From NCBI GenBank assembly GCA_002049455.2, contig KV919092.1, forward strand, positions 19,013 to 83,012: 64,000 bases of DNA. The letters are read 5' to 3'. Each line of letters begins with the position of its first letter. Positions within the stretch are counted from its first letter, which is position 1. The notes under the pieces were generated by a model. The model made no database searches. It saw nothing but the letters and a program-made list of their open reading frames with translations, and had not been told where the DNA came from. Of the stretch, positions 1 to 11,366 are shown piece after piece. The position numbers were made by a program, and so were the translations under genes. This DNA is from Porphyra umbilicalis (taxonomy: Eukaryota; Rhodophyta; Bangiophyceae; Bangiales; Bangiaceae).

Positions 1-1157
1 GGCCGACGGCTAGCGGCTTCTCGTACGGCTTAGGGCATGGGAAGACACCGAGTCGCATGGTGCGACGCAGCCGGCTGACGAGCCCCAGGGCATCAGCAAC
101 CGTCAAACTGGTACTCTACATCGCCACACAAGCCTCGAACGCGGGCTGCAGCCTTCCAATCAGGTGGCGGACGGCCTCCCAATCGGACCTCCATAACCGA
201 CGCTCCCGCTGAGCAGCCGTTAGGTCGTCCAGCTTTCAAAACTCAACCAGCCTTGGCATGAGTGTTAAAAGTCTAACGAGAGCAAGATATGTGGATCCCC
301 ACCGAGTTGGTGACTCGGTCAGCAGCTTGCGCGGCGCATTGTCCCCATCGAAAAGTACGGAGTTCAGCTTCTCGACGCTTGCCGTCGACTTGTGGAAGAG
401 GTTTCCAATCTTGCGAGCACGGCTGAGCAGGTCAGTAGCGCCCGGATTTGCGCCACCCGTCCTTGACGTCGATGAAGAGGATGTCGCGCCCGCCCGCGCC
501 GCCCTTCCTGCCGCCTTCTTGCCAGTTCCGCCAAGGGCAACCTTGACCGCCAAGTGTAGGGTGTGGGCAGCGCAGGGCACCCAGCGCGGCCACAGCTGTG
601 TCAACGCCTTCTTGACGTTTGAGCCAGAGTCGGAGGTCGACTAGCTCACATCCTCGGTGCGCACACCATACGCTTGAAGCGACGATGTTGCCGTAGTGGC
701 GCCAAGCGTTTCTCGACTGGCCGTGCTTGAGGAAGAAGGTGGCGGTCACCCCGACGAGAGCGCAAACGCGACGACGAACCACGAAGTGACCCCTCTGGCC
801 ATCTTCGGTCCCCGTGAACGTATCCCACAAATCGTTGGCGTGGGGCCACGTTGTCCAGCATTTCTCCCCGCTCTTGTTGGGGTACTACGTTGCACCTGCG
901 TGGAAGATGCGACTTGGGCAACTCGATAAGGACGAAGCCGTGTAGGGCCCGATGATAGTCGCCAAAAAGTCTTGGCCGCACGCCGCAAAGGCCAGCACAT
1001 CCGCGCTTTCATCTTGGCTGCGCTGGGGCGGGATTGGCGTTTGCATCAACGCCACGCCCCGACCTCCAGGTGCCACCTCGTCCTCGAGTCCATCGCTACG
1101 GCTGCTGGAGGTTCCACCGATGGATGCCATGGTGCAGATTGCCCAACGAGTTCTCAA
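1..1157 (-). mobile_element. decayed hAT-family transposase, 5' truncated by stops and frameshifts
   Basis: The minus strand encodes pieces of a hAT-type transposase spread over several frames. The clearest block is at 236-604: a CAAHTLHLAV motif followed by ARKIGNLFHKS and ESPTRWGSTYLAL, a typical order for the catalytic core of hAT enzymes. After an in-frame TGA at 236-238 the same frame continues with recognisable downstream sequence (LTAAQRERRLWRSDWEAV, then LQPAFEA), is cut by a TAG, and runs to base 1. Upstream, frames around 885-1157 and 646-830 give fragments such as DESADVLAFAACGQDFLA and LVGVTATFFLKHGQ that fit the N-terminal part but need frame changes. It is non-functional as read. 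The element continues off the left end. Terminal repeats were not found. Family assignment is from motif recognition only. Confidence 0.7.
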
Positions 1158-2029
1158 CAGGGGATGCGGGGGGTGCCGGCCAGAGAGAGGCGCTTATGCC
1201 ACCCCTTCGTGGCTTGACGCGTTGAGGGAGCGACACATTTGCTGCTGGCACAAACCGACAGCAGGTCTCCTTTTATTCGCTGATGTCGATTCGACGTTAG
1301 CGGCTCACTTCGCTCGGATGAGACAGGTGCCTTATCTGACGGTTCGATTGCATCCCTGCAGATGGAGTCGCAGGCACGAACGCCGCCATCGTCCTGACCA
1401 TGCATCTTGCCGGATAAAGCGGAGTGTGTCAAGTCCGATCTGAGTACAGTCTATTCTGGGACAAGAGCTCTTTTAAGGACTGCTCTACTCGCTTCCCTCG
1501 AAATTGAGTACATTACGAGCTTCCCGCCTCACCCTATATCCCGAATGGATACGAGTACCCGGCTCGGATACATCCCTCACGGATTTATCCTTACCAACCC
1601 CTTGTATTAATACAAGCTGCCTTTGTCAACCGGCACCATACCCCCCCCGATGCCGTAATCCCCCCCCCTCCCCCCCACGCCCTTAACTGCCGGCGCCCCT
1701 CCATCCAAAACTCGCACTATGTCCACTGTGTCCCATCTCCATCGACCGCCGCCCTGTCATATGGTCGGCCGGGGCGTTTCCCCAAGGGGGAAGGGGTGAT
1801 GGTGCTTGGGGTGGAGGTAAATTGGAAGGTGTTGCTCGCACAGAGGTCGCTGCTGTGCCGTTGCGGTAGATGAGGAGAGCTCAAATTGTGTCGACCGTTA
1901 TTTGGACACTTGCCGACGCTAAATGTGGGTAAGATGTGGGTACATCCGACGTGGGTCGGCGATCCACATTCTACCGACATTTGATACCCACGCCCGACTT
2001 GTCGACGCTCTCTACTACCGCTCTCCGCA
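1158..2029. other. no gene seen
   Basis: No convincing coding frame. The stretch 1615-1690 is C-rich with several runs of seven to eight C. The rest has ordinary composition with frequent stops. Confidence 0.5.
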
Positions 2030-2235
2030 TTGCCCCCCCCCGCCTTGCCCGTCCCCGCCTTGTGCTTCCCCGCCTTGCGCCTCCCCGCCTTGCGCCTCCC
2101 CGCCTTGCGCCTCCCCGCCTTGCGCCTCCCCGCCTCGCGCCTCCCCGACTTGCACCTCCCCGCCTTGCCCCGCCTCGCCTTGACCCGCCCGGCCTTGCCC
2201 CGCCTGGCCTTGCCCCGCCCCGCGTTCACCCGCCC
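2030..2235. repeat. 15-bp GC-rich minisatellite
   Basis: Tandem copies of a 15-base unit reading GCCTTGCGCCTCCCC. The copies are nearly perfect at 2070-2140 and degenerate on both sides (about a dozen in all). Because the unit is a multiple of three, both strands stay open; the Arg/Lys/Ala/Gly repeat peptides that result are products of the repeat and not evidence of a gene. Confidence 0.85.
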
Positions 2236-2584
2236 CGGAAGGCGGTGGTCGACTTGCCTATCTATCTTTTGTCGTGTGGAAACGGTTTTATCCTTTCGCA
2301 GAGTGGCTCTGGTGTAATGGTGTTAAGCATATGGCGCTTCCCCCAATTTTGGACGCACCGCTGATGGGTTGCAAAAAGACCGGCAGCCGCCGCAGACCAA
2401 TCGGCGGCCGATGCCGGACTCTCACGCCTCTACCATTGCTTCGTCGCCTGTTGCACCCCCGCCGCGACAGAGGCGGGTACAGAGCTCGCCGCGCGAAGCG
2501 CGCCACGTACAGCTTGGCGCCTGCATGGCTGACGTCGGCTGCGTGTCCTGGTCACGCTGATTCAACCTCGGCGCACCGACGGGG
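2236..2584. other. spacer, no gene seen
   Basis: Unique sequence between two repeat tracts. No coding or RNA feature recognised. Confidence 0.4.
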
Positions 2585-2650
2585 ATGAGCGCGAGCGAGG
2601 AGGCGTTAGCGCGCCGCCGCGCCGAGCGCGAGTTGCAGAGAGGGGCGAAC
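2585..2650 (+). CDS. possible first exon of an unknown gene
   Basis: An ATG at 2585 opens a short charged helix-like stretch (MSASEEALARRRAEREL) unlike the repeat-derived peptides after it, and the long 85-bp array begins about 90 bases downstream. A GC-type donor (GCAAGT) is possible near 2660. If real, the array would lie in an intron or be read through, with candidate later exons at about 5400-5566 and 5616-5948. This is inference; no splice evidence exists. Confidence 0.2.
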
Positions 2651-2739
2651 GGGCAAGTCTCTGGCGGCCGAGCCGCCGCTGTTGGCGCAAGTGCAGCCGC
2701 GACCTATGGTGCTGTAGCTGCTAGTGGGGAATGTGGCGG

Positions 2740-5330
2740 AGTCGGCGGGGCAGCGGGGTGCGTCGGTGGCACCCGTGCCGCCGCTGGCGACGGCGATCAA
2801 GCTGCGGCCGGCAGTGCTATCCCTGTTGGTGCGGGGGGCGCGCACGTCGGCGGCGGGCGTTCCGCCCCTCCTGGTGGCGGCCTAGTCGCAGGAAGCGTTG
2901 CTTTCGCTGTCTGTGTAGGGGTCGGGGCAGGTTGGCCGCGCCTGCGCCACAGCTGCCGAAGGCGGCGAAGCCGCGGTCGGCAGAACTCTTTGCTGTCGCC
3001 GAAGGTGGGGGGGGCGGCCAGTTCTGTGGCGCCCGTGCCGCCGCTGGCGGTTGCGGCCATACCGCGGGAGGCGGGTCTGTGGCTGGTGGTGGGGGTGGGT
3101 GTTGTTCGACAGCGCCTGTGTCGACGCTGGCGGCGACGGCCAAGCCCAGTAAGGCGGTGCTGCTCATGTGGGTGCGTCGGGCGAAAACGTCTGCGGCCCC
3201 CGTGCGGCCGGTGATGGTGGCGGTAGAGCCGCGACCGGCAATGCTTTGGCTACCGGTCGGGGGTGCTTCCAAGCCATCGGGGCGCGGGAGTGCATCGGTG
3301 GCGCCCTTTCCGCCGTTGGCGGCGGAGATCAGGCTGCGGCCGGCTGTGCTGTCGCTGAAAGTGGTAGGGGAGGCTTAGCAGATGGCGGCCGTGCCGCCGC
3401 TGGCGGTGGCGCCCATGCCGCGGTCTGCGGGTCTCTGGCTGGTGGTAGGGGGGGGTCAGTTCGGCGGCGCCTGTGCCGCCGCCGCCGGCCACGAACAAGC
3501 CCAGGCAGCCGGTGCCGTTGATGAAGGTGCGTGCGACGAACAAGTTGGCGGCGCCCGTGCGGCCGCTGCTGGCGGCGGCTCTGCCGCGCCCGGCGGTGCT
3601 GTTGGTGTCCAAGGGGGTGTGCAGCAGGTCGGCGGCGCCCGTGCCGTCGCTGTCTGGTTCAAGACAGCCGCAGCCGACAGTGCTGTTGCTGTTGTGGGGG
3701 GGGGGGCAAGTCAGCGGGGCGGGGGCGCATGTCGGTGGCGCCCGTGTTGTTGCTGGCGGCGGCAATACAGCCGTAGGCGGCAGTGCTGTTGATTCTTGCT
3801 GCCTATGGCGACGGCGACAAAGCCGCCGCCGCCGGTCGCTGTCGGTTGGGAACGTCGCCCGAGTCGGTGGGGCGGAGACGTACGTCTGTAGCGTCGGTGC
3901 CCCCGCTAGCGGTGGCTATCAAGCTGCGGCCGGCAGAGTAGTCGCTGCATATGCCTATGAAAAGGCGGTGGAGCCCGTGCCGCCGCTGGCGCTGGCGGCC
4001 AAGCCGCAAAAGGCCGTGCAATTGCCGTCGGTGGGAGGGTCGGGGCAAGCTTGCGGCGCCTTTGCCACACCTGGCGGTGGCGGCCATCCCAGGGGCGGCG
4101 ATGCTTTTTTTTGGTCTTTCGCGGGGGTGGCCAAGTCGTTGCGGCGAGGGTTCGAGTGGATGACGCCCGTGCCGCCGCTGGCGGTAGCGATGTACCACCG
4201 AGCAACGGTGCTGCAGATGTCGGTGGGGGGGGGGCCAAGTCGGTGGGGCGGGGGGTAAAATGGGTGGCGCCAGTTTCGCGGCTGTCGGCGGAGTTCCAGC
4301 CGCTGGCGGCGGTCCCGACACTGTACGTGCCGGGGGCAGGCAATTCGGTGGCGACTGAGCCGCCGCTGGCGGCGGCGGCGGGACGGCGAGCAGCGGTCCT
4401 GTTGCTGTCCGTGGGGGGACGGGGCATGTCGGCGGCGCCCGTGGCTCTTCTGCCGGCAGCTTCCAAGCCGCAGGAAACGGTGCTGTCGCTGCCGGTGGGG
4501 GGGGGGGCACGTCGGTGGCGCCCTCGCCGCCGCTGTCGGCAGAAAAGTAGCCGCGGCCGACCGTGCGGTCGCTTTTATCGAGGGGAGGGGGCACATCAGT
4601 TTTGCGGGAGCGCACATCGGCGGCGGCCGTGCTGCCTCTGGCGGCGGTGATCAGGCCGCGGCCGGCGGCACTGTTGCCGAGGATAGGGTGGACGGCCCAT
4701 TCGGTGGAGTGCGTGCCGCCGCTGGTGGCGGTGGCCAAGCCCAGGTGGGCGGTGCTGTCGATGAAGGTGTGTGGGGCGGGCACGTCGGTGGCGCCCGTGC
4801 CGCCGCTGCGGGCAGCAGCCAAGCCACGGGCGGCCGCACTGTTCTCTCCGGCTGGGGCGAGGGCACTTTGGTGGAGCGCGGGTGCATGTCGGTGGCTCTC
4901 GCGCCGGCGGTTGCGGCGACGATACACCCGCGACGGACGGGGCTGTCGCTATCGGTGGGGCGACGAGGCAAGACGGCGGCGCCCGTGCCGCTGCTTGCGG
5001 CCGCGGCCAAGCCGCGGACCGCGGTGCTGTGGATGTCGGTTGGGGGATGGGACAAGTAGGTAGGGCGGGGCGGCCAGTTGGTGGCGCTCATGCCACCGCT
5101 GGCGGCTGCGATACAGCCACGGCCAACGGTGCTCCTGCAGTCCCTGGTGAGTGGGGTCAAGTTGGTGGTGCGGGGGCGCACATCGATTGCGCCCGTGCAG
5201 CCGCCTCCGGTGGCGGCCAAGCCGCAGGTAGCGGTTCCGTCTCTGTCGGTGGGGGGGGGGGGGGCGAACGTCGGTGGCGCACGTGCAGTGGGTGACGGAG
5301 GCGATCAAGCCGCGGCCGCGGCAGGCGGCA
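2740..5330. repeat. long array of degenerate ~84-87-bp tandem repeats
   Basis: About 30 diverged units, each built around CCGTGCCGCCGCTGGCGGC, then AAGCCGCGGCCGGC, then a G-run and CGGCGGCGC. Landmark GTGCC...GCTGGCGG cores recur near 3031, 3118, 3205, 3303, 3389, 3472, 3557 and 3640, with spacings of mostly 83-87. The unit length is close to 28 codons, so fragments stay open in all frames on both strands and give Gly/Ala/Pro/Thr-rich peptides. Stops and indels prevent a continuous product. I see no evidence that it is translated. Confidence 0.85.
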
Positions 5331-5615
5331 GCCGCGTCGATGGCGGTGACCGTTGCGCCGGCAAGACCTCGCCGCCAACCGGGCCGTATGCAACCGCCAC
5401 GTGCAACAGGTTTACGTATGCGCACGCGGCCGCTGCCGCGAGCTCGACGGCGGGCGCGACGGAACGCCTGCTGCGCGACGCTGCAAACCGGCTGGCGGTG
5501 GACATTCACGGGATCAGCGCCACCCGCCTGTCGGCGGCTGCGGTGGTAGCGGCGGAGACGGGTTAAGCGGAACGCGCGCCGCGTGGTGCCGTGCGACCGA
5601 TGCTGCTGCCGTGCC

Positions 5616-5948
5616 ATGGGGGTGGTGGCGCTCGTCGTGGCGCAACGGGGTGGGGGCGTGGCGGGGACCGCCGCCGAAGCGGCGGCGCCCAACGTGCCCT
5701 CCGCAAACGTGCTCTCGTCCTTCTCTAGGTGGTTCAACGGGGTGGCCGCCGTGGCGGCGGGCGCCGCAGACGAGGTGAACCCCGCGGCCGCCGCGTCGGT
5801 AGAACAGGTGGAGATGGAGGGTGGGGCGCCCGTCGGCAACGCGCGCGCGACCACCACGGCGGCTTTGTCGGACGCACTGTTCGGTGCGCAGGCGGGGGCG
5901 GCCGGCGGGCACCACGCGTCCCGCCACGGCGCTGGGCATGCCCGCTGA
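5616..5948 (+). CDS. hypothetical Ala-rich protein, possible 3' exon
   Basis: A 110-codon frame from ATG 5616. After an Ala/Gly-rich start it contains a less biased segment (VPSANVLSSFSRWFNGVA), then an acidic patch (VEQVEMEGG) and an Ala-rich tail. Just upstream, in another frame (about 5430-5566), lies ATERLLRDAANRLAVDIHG ending at a TAA. The two could be exons of one gene joined across a short intron beginning with GTTAAG at 5563 or so. No family recognised. It could equally be non-coding sequence kept open by high GC. Confidence 0.25.
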   Translation: MGVVALVVAQRGGGVAGTAAEAAAPNVPSANVLSSFSRWFNGVAAVAAGAADEVNPAAAASVEQVEMEGGAPVGNARATTTAALSDALFGAQAGAAGGHHASRHGAGHAR

Positions 5949-6099
5949 CGACGGAGAGGGTTAGTGTTTTTTCTTGCTTTGTCGCTTATTTTCCTCTGTT
6001 GTGCTTTCCGTTCCGACCGCAGTAGTCCAATCGTTGAGACATGCAAGGCCAATGTTGGCCCGAGGGCGAGGCAAGTCCTTCCGCTCTGTGCTGCTTTAA

Positions 6100-7015
6100 T
6101 TAAATGTACTGAGAAAGAAAAGACATGTGCTCCGCGCGGGCCATGTGTGCCCCGTCGACGTGGACTGCCAAGTACGCATGGATGCACCGCAGCTGTCCTC
6201 GAGCGCGAAGGTTCTCCGTCGAGCGGTGGACCAATTCCGACCTCACAATCAAGCAAGAACCCGCAGGGATATCCACGCGCACCGGGGGTGGTAAAGCAAC
6301 AGGCTCAGTTCCAGCCGATGCGCCGCCAAAGATACGAGGCCACAAGTCCACAAATGTCCCCTTCTCAAACGAAACATAAACAATAAAAAAAAGTCGCCCC
6401 AGACCCACCCTGCTCCACGTACAGGCCGGTGTCAGTGCGGGCCAGTTGCGCAGGTGCGCGAGGCATCGTGATGAGCACATGAGGGGTGACACCATCATAC
6501 GCAACGCTGAGCCCGTTGCCGACACTCGCAGTGACCGTCGCGAGCGTCACGCGTACCTCCCGCGCAAACCTGTTACGTTGGCGGCCGGCTCGACCACCGC
6601 CCCCGCGTGGCACCGGCACTTGCCGACGCCCGGTATCTGCAACATCTCCGAGCTCCTCCATCTGTTCATGCAGCTGCCAGTTGATGATGGGCTGAGCGGT
6701 TCGGGCCGACATCCGGTAGGCCCCGTGGCGTACAAAGCCCGTCCACTAGGAAGGAATAGCGTCTCCCATTAGGACCCAGCCGCTTCCCCCCTCCCCAAGC
6801 GCCTCCCCCAGCGTCTCTTGGCCGACCGCGTACGCCTCGTCAGCGTGCTCGTCCTCAGACGCGCTATCCATTTGGGCCTTAGACGCCGCGGGCGCCCCTC
6901 GCGCAAAACCGCGAGCAGCCGCAAGAGCTCTGGGCAGAGCGCCCCTGTCCTCGGTTCCGGCACTTGTAGCAGCACGCGACGCGGGGCAGGACGCCCCCGC
7001 TCCCGCCTTCCCCTC

Positions 7016-7054
<39 letters not shown>

Positions 7055-7377
7055 TGCTGCCGCCGCCGCCGACGCTGCCGCCGCAGCCGCCGCACGCACT
7101 CTCGACAGCACAGCGGGTGGGCGGGCCCGGGGCGCCCCCCCCGTGCACCGCCATCGCCCGTGTTAGGTGTAGCAGGGCCCTGGGCAAGATTGAGCGCTGC
7201 TGAGACACCCGCCGCAAAATGCGCTGCCGACAGTGTCCGGGCCACCAACAGCGCGGCATCCGGACAAGACAGAGACGAATCATCTTGTGCGGTGGCCGCG
7301 GCTGTGGTGGGCGTCGGCCGTACCCTGGTACCAGCTGCGCTAGAAGGTGCCGGCTCCATCGCGAGGATGTCTGCCAC
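6100..7377 (-). pseudogene. decayed or spliced gene of unknown function
   Basis: Successive minus-strand frames look protein-like but are not continuous. A start at 7377 gives MADILAMEPAPSSAAGTRV and an Ala-rich region, followed by a (GCC)n/(GGC)n tract at about 7015-7100. Frame 6746-7111 ends in LGEGGSGWVLMGDAIPS and a TAG, after which the same frame continues as WTGFVRHGAYRMSARTAQP. A last frame (6100-6420) carries FVDLWPRIFGG and then IPAGSCLIVRSELVHRS, a pattern like the metal-site strand of a cupin or 2-oxoglutarate oxygenase fold. That resemblance is weak. Either introns or decay explain the breaks. Confidence 0.3.
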
Positions 7378-7467
7378 CGACGCCGCCGCAGAGGGGTGGG
7401 CCCGGGAAAGGTTTTCTTGAGGTCTGGTGGCGGCTGTAGCTGGCCTCAGCGATGCCCTTGTCGGCGC

Positions 7468-8130
7468 CTATAGGGCCTCATGTGCGGACGGCTCGTCTGC
7501 CGCCGCGTAGACCATCAACGCCGCTGCGGGTGCGCCGGACCCGGAGGGCTCATCTTGGGCGGATGCGGCAAATTGCAGAGCGGCCGATGCCATTGCGGCG
7601 CCCACTGCTGACGGGGCGGTGGACGCAGCTGCTGACGGGCCAGTGGACGCAGCGCCCTCGGGGGATGGGCAACCGAGAGAAGACGATGGGGGGGGGGCAA
7701 GGGGGGGTGAGTGGGAAGGTTGTGTGGGGGGAGCGAACGAGGGCTGAGGCACTGCGTCCAGAACCATCGCCGCGCCCACCGCCGGCGGAGCGGCGGGCGC
7801 CGCGCCCACGTGACGTTGGGAAGCGGCGGAGGACATAAAGAGCGGGGGATGAGGGTCACCAGAGGGGACAGAAGCCGGGGTCGACGTCAAGGCTGGGGGA
7901 AAGGACCAGACCGTGAGAGTAAGGCGAGAGAACGGTGTGCAGCGGAGTGCTGCCGTGCCCATCGATGCAATTGCCGACGCTGGCGCCGTGGAAGGGACTT
8001 GCGCACCGCCGCCGTCGACAGTGCCGCCCAAAGTGGGATGCTTGACGATCGTCTTCTCGATTGGCCGCGGCGCGTGTGGTCGACGGTTGGCGGGTCTGGT
8101 TGAAGACCCGCCACTTCCCCCCCTCGCCAA
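7468..8130 (-). CDS. hypothetical Ala/Pro/Ser-rich frame
   Basis: A 220-codon open frame on the minus strand without an ATG at its 5' end (it opens at TTG). It contains one less biased stretch (RPIEKTIVKHPTLGGTVDGG) and then low-complexity Ala, Pro and Ser. Other frames over the same bases are also open. It may be an exon of the minus-strand gene ending at 6100, or a GC artefact. Confidence 0.2.
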   Translation of the reverse strand: MARGGSGGSSTRPANRRPHAPRPIEKTIVKHPTLGGTVDGGGAQVPSTAPASAIASMGTAALRCTPFSRLTLTVWSFPPALTSTPASVPSGDPHPPLFMSSAASQRHVGAAPAAPPAVGAAMVLDAVPQPSFAPPTQPSHSPPLAPPPSSSLGCPSPEGAASTGPSAAASTAPSAVGAAMASAALQFAASAQDEPSGSGAPAAALMVYAAADEPSAHEAL

Positions 8131-9238
8131 CCTCGGCGGCCATGGGTACTGCCCCGCGCGTTGTCGCGAACTGTGCTGCGGCGGCTCCCGTCGCTGCGAG
8201 TACCGCTGGGAGATGACGACGAGTTAGACGTTGACAACGTCAGGTGGAAGCACGAGGGATGCGTGGGCGTTGCGGGTTCTGTGCAGAAGGCCCAGCGGCA
8301 GTGGGGTAGCGAAAAGGGGGTTGAAGAACGACACAGTAGCAGTCCAGGGATGCCGGAGCCACGAGAGAGACTGTTACGCACAGTTGTAGGTTGGGCCCCC
8401 CGCGCAGCCAGTGACAATGTCGTCCGCTGTACTTAACTAGTTGGCGCTCACGAGGTGAAGGCGCAGGGCCAGGCGCCCAGCTCAAAAAAATAACAGGCTC
8501 GGATGCAATGGGCTCTCCAGGGGCGGCGCGCTCGACCGCTCTCCAAGCGACCGTAAGAGCGGCAGAAGCAGACCACGCACGCCTTGGGCACGACCGCACC
8601 CAGGACAGGCTTGCCCAAATTATAACGTACCTGCCACGGCCATCGACGCCCGGCGGGGACGGGCGACTCAGGCAGACTCCAAGCTGTCCACGCACCCGGT
8701 GCCAGGCCCTGGCGCTGCCGCCGGCGCTTGCTCCTCGGCGGGCGCCGGGGCGGCTGCATCAGGGACGGTGGCCATCGGCGGCGTGCCCTTGCCCGCCACC
8801 CCCCCATTTCTCTCCCCCGCTCGTACCTCTCGAAGCCCTGAGGGCTCGCCCCAAGGCGCTGCTGATCAACCTCCTTGCGGCCACATGCGCGGCCGCTTGC
8901 CTCAACCACGACGCGTGGACGGAAGAAAGAACCCACTAGAGCAACGGCGCACGTCCAGGTCGCATTTCTCGGGCTCGCCGCGGCGGCAGGGTGTATTGCA
9001 TGTCCTCAGTCGCGGCTACCGCTGGCGTTCGGGCGCTGGCGACGTGGAATGTTGGCGGAAGTGCGGGGGCGTGCCCGACTGACACGCCTCTGGCGGTAGG
9101 AGAGCCACCTCGGGCGGGCAGCAGTGCGATGGTGCTCACTGCTCGCCCTGTGCGTGTGCCGCAGGATTGTGCATCACGCCCCTTTTTCGAGGGCTGCATG
9201 GGCGATGGACGCCCAATTACGCCCTTCGGCACGCCCCG
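8131..9238. other. no supported gene
   Basis: Overlapping short frames on both strands, none with a recognisable domain. Confidence 0.4.
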
Positions 9239-9437
9239 CTGACAGGCACACCCCCTTTCACACCCCATACTTAGTTTCCAAACGGCCAACATAAGTTAAA
9301 CGTAACCATCAATTAATCAATTAATTCACTGCACCCTCCTCATGTGGCATCCAGGGCGCCATACTTATTGCTTTGGTTGGCGTTTCATTAAGTATGAACA
9401 TCACGCCCAGTAAGTATGCAGATCACGCCCCTGTCAG
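9239..9437. repeat. AT-rich island with nested inverted repeats, MITE candidate
   Basis: About 200 bases of clearly lower GC than their surroundings. CTGACAGG at 9239-9246 is the reverse complement of CCTGTCAG at 9430-9437. CATACTTA at 9266-9273 and 9360-9367 is the reverse complement of TAAGTATG at 9389-9396 and 9411-9418, so the pairs nest. A 22-base unit starting TAAGTATG and ending ATCACGCCC plus two bases occurs twice at 9389-9432. No target-site duplication was identified and no gene lies inside. Confidence 0.4.
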
Positions 9438-11366
9438 GCCCCAGATTTGGGCGTGCAGGGCGTGACACGCCCAAAACACGTGAAATTGCAGGCCCCAGGC
9501 GTGCTGCACAACCCTAGTGTGCAGGACCTGTAACAGCAAGCCCCAAATAATGAGTACGCTTCATGCCCAGGAGCGGAGGTGGGGGTGAGCGCGCCGGGCC
9601 GATGACGCGCGGGGAAGTAGTGGAGTCAGGGGCCGCCAATTGACGCTGCAGGTCACGCCTTGCACGAGGGAGCAGAAGAAATATTGTGAGGGCTCCACAG
9701 CTGACGGGCGCCTTCCGCCAAGCGTGCCGGAGCCGGTGCAACAGGGCTCCCGCCTACGACAACACCATCGTCACGTCGTCCTTGCTGCCGCCCAAACGGC
9801 CGCGACCCGTGGTGCCGACGTCGGCGACGCTGACGGATTCGTCGGCGTCAGCTTTAGCTGCGCGGACGTTGTCAAGAGCCCAAAGTAACCGGCGGCTGCG
9901 GCGCCGGCTGGGGCCTCGGCGCCGCTGGGGACAGCGCCAGCGCGGACGGCATCACTGGTGAGGCTGTATCCGAGTGGGGCGACACGACGCCTCGCGGGCG
10001 CCACTCAGCGGAACCCGCCGCCCACTACCGCCTAGGGTGACGCTGGTTCCATGCAGGCACGGCCCGCCACGGTCCGTCCTCCCTGCCTGTGCCGGCTCGC
10101 TGGGCGTGCCGCCGCCCCACCCTGTGCTGTCACAAAAGAAAGATGGACGTAGTCTCTGCCGATACTTGGGCTTCCGCGCCTGGTCCCCCTCCTGCCGATC
10201 GCGCCGCGCATTGAGAAGAGCGCTGTTGGTAGCCATCGTCGCCCCAATCAGCACGACGGCAATGCCGCTCCCGCACTGCAAACACCACTACCGTCGACCC
10301 AAAAACCTTGTTTTAGCCGGTGTGGTTGCCGCCCAGGGCGCTCGCTTCGCGGCGGCGGCGGCGGGAGCGGCGGCGGCGGCAGCGGCTGCTGCGGCAGCGG
10401 GAGTGGCGGCGGCGGCGGCAGCGGCGGCGGCGGCGGCGGCCGCGAAGGTGGTAACGGAGGCGAAGGCTATCGCGCAAGCGGCGACGGCAGCTGCGACGCC
10501 TTCTTAATCGGAGGCACCAGCAGCGGTGACGGCGGCTACTGTGAATTCTGCAGCTTTGAGGGCGGTGCCGTCGGCGCCGACGCCGGCTGCCACGGCGCCA
10601 GGCTCCTCGGCTGGCCACCGCATCCCCCCCCCACCCCCTCGAACTCAACAACACCGACTCGCACTGACATCGTCACAGACAGTAGAGTTTTTGGCATGGC
10701 CGCGGACCCTCAGCCGCAGGAGGTCGCCGCTGCAGCAATGCAGCGACGAGGCGTGGTTCCTCCATCCATCAGCGGCTCCCCCGCCCAGCTTGTGTCGGCA
10801 GCGGCCTTGACCCCTCTCACCCACATGCTCCCCGGTGCCGCCACCGACGTATTTCTGAAACATAAAATAGGCGCGCTGGCCGCATTGGTTGTGTACTTCG
10901 TCTGTGGTGGCAGCGGAAACGGCCACAAGCATGTCCTACGCCGTCGCTTTCGGGCGTTCAACAGCCGGGATGTGGAGCGGCCGCACACCCAGCGCCGCCG
11001 CCGGCCATGAGGTCGGCCAAACCCTATGGCGGCCGCACAGCCGCCACTCCTTTCGCGCGCGTGCGTGCGGTGGCGGCAGTGAACGTCGCTACCCCCTTGC
11101 AGCCGGCGGCGGAGCTGGGAGAGGTGGTAAGAGGAGCGACAAAGGTGCATCAAGACGAGACGAAAGAAAGGGGGAGGTGGGGTGGAGGCGCAGGTGCCCA
11201 ACACCGCGCGGCCCATCGAGGAAGCCGTGCCACGTCCATTCCGTCCCAGGCGTCCCACTTGATGTCGTAAACGTATTGCGGAAGACCCCAGGATGTGGCC
11301 GTGGCTGCCCCAGCCGTGTGTCAGCTTGTTTCTCCCAACCCCCACCCTCACCTCCCCATTGCTAAT
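9438..11366. other. no supported gene; contains a (GCG)n tract
   Basis: A GCG-rich trinucleotide tract lies at about 10350-10445 and gives poly-Ala on the plus strand and poly-Arg on the minus strand. Surrounding frames are short, overlap on both strands and have no recognisable domain. A minus-strand stretch near 11230-11300 reads KWDAWDGMDVARLP and might belong to an exon, but nothing joins it to a gene. Confidence 0.4.

Noticed and set aside
3803..4927. 374-codon minus-strand frame over the ~85-bp array
   Set aside because: Repeat-derived Gly/Ala/Pro/Thr peptide; units differ by indels and the frame is not maintained over the array.
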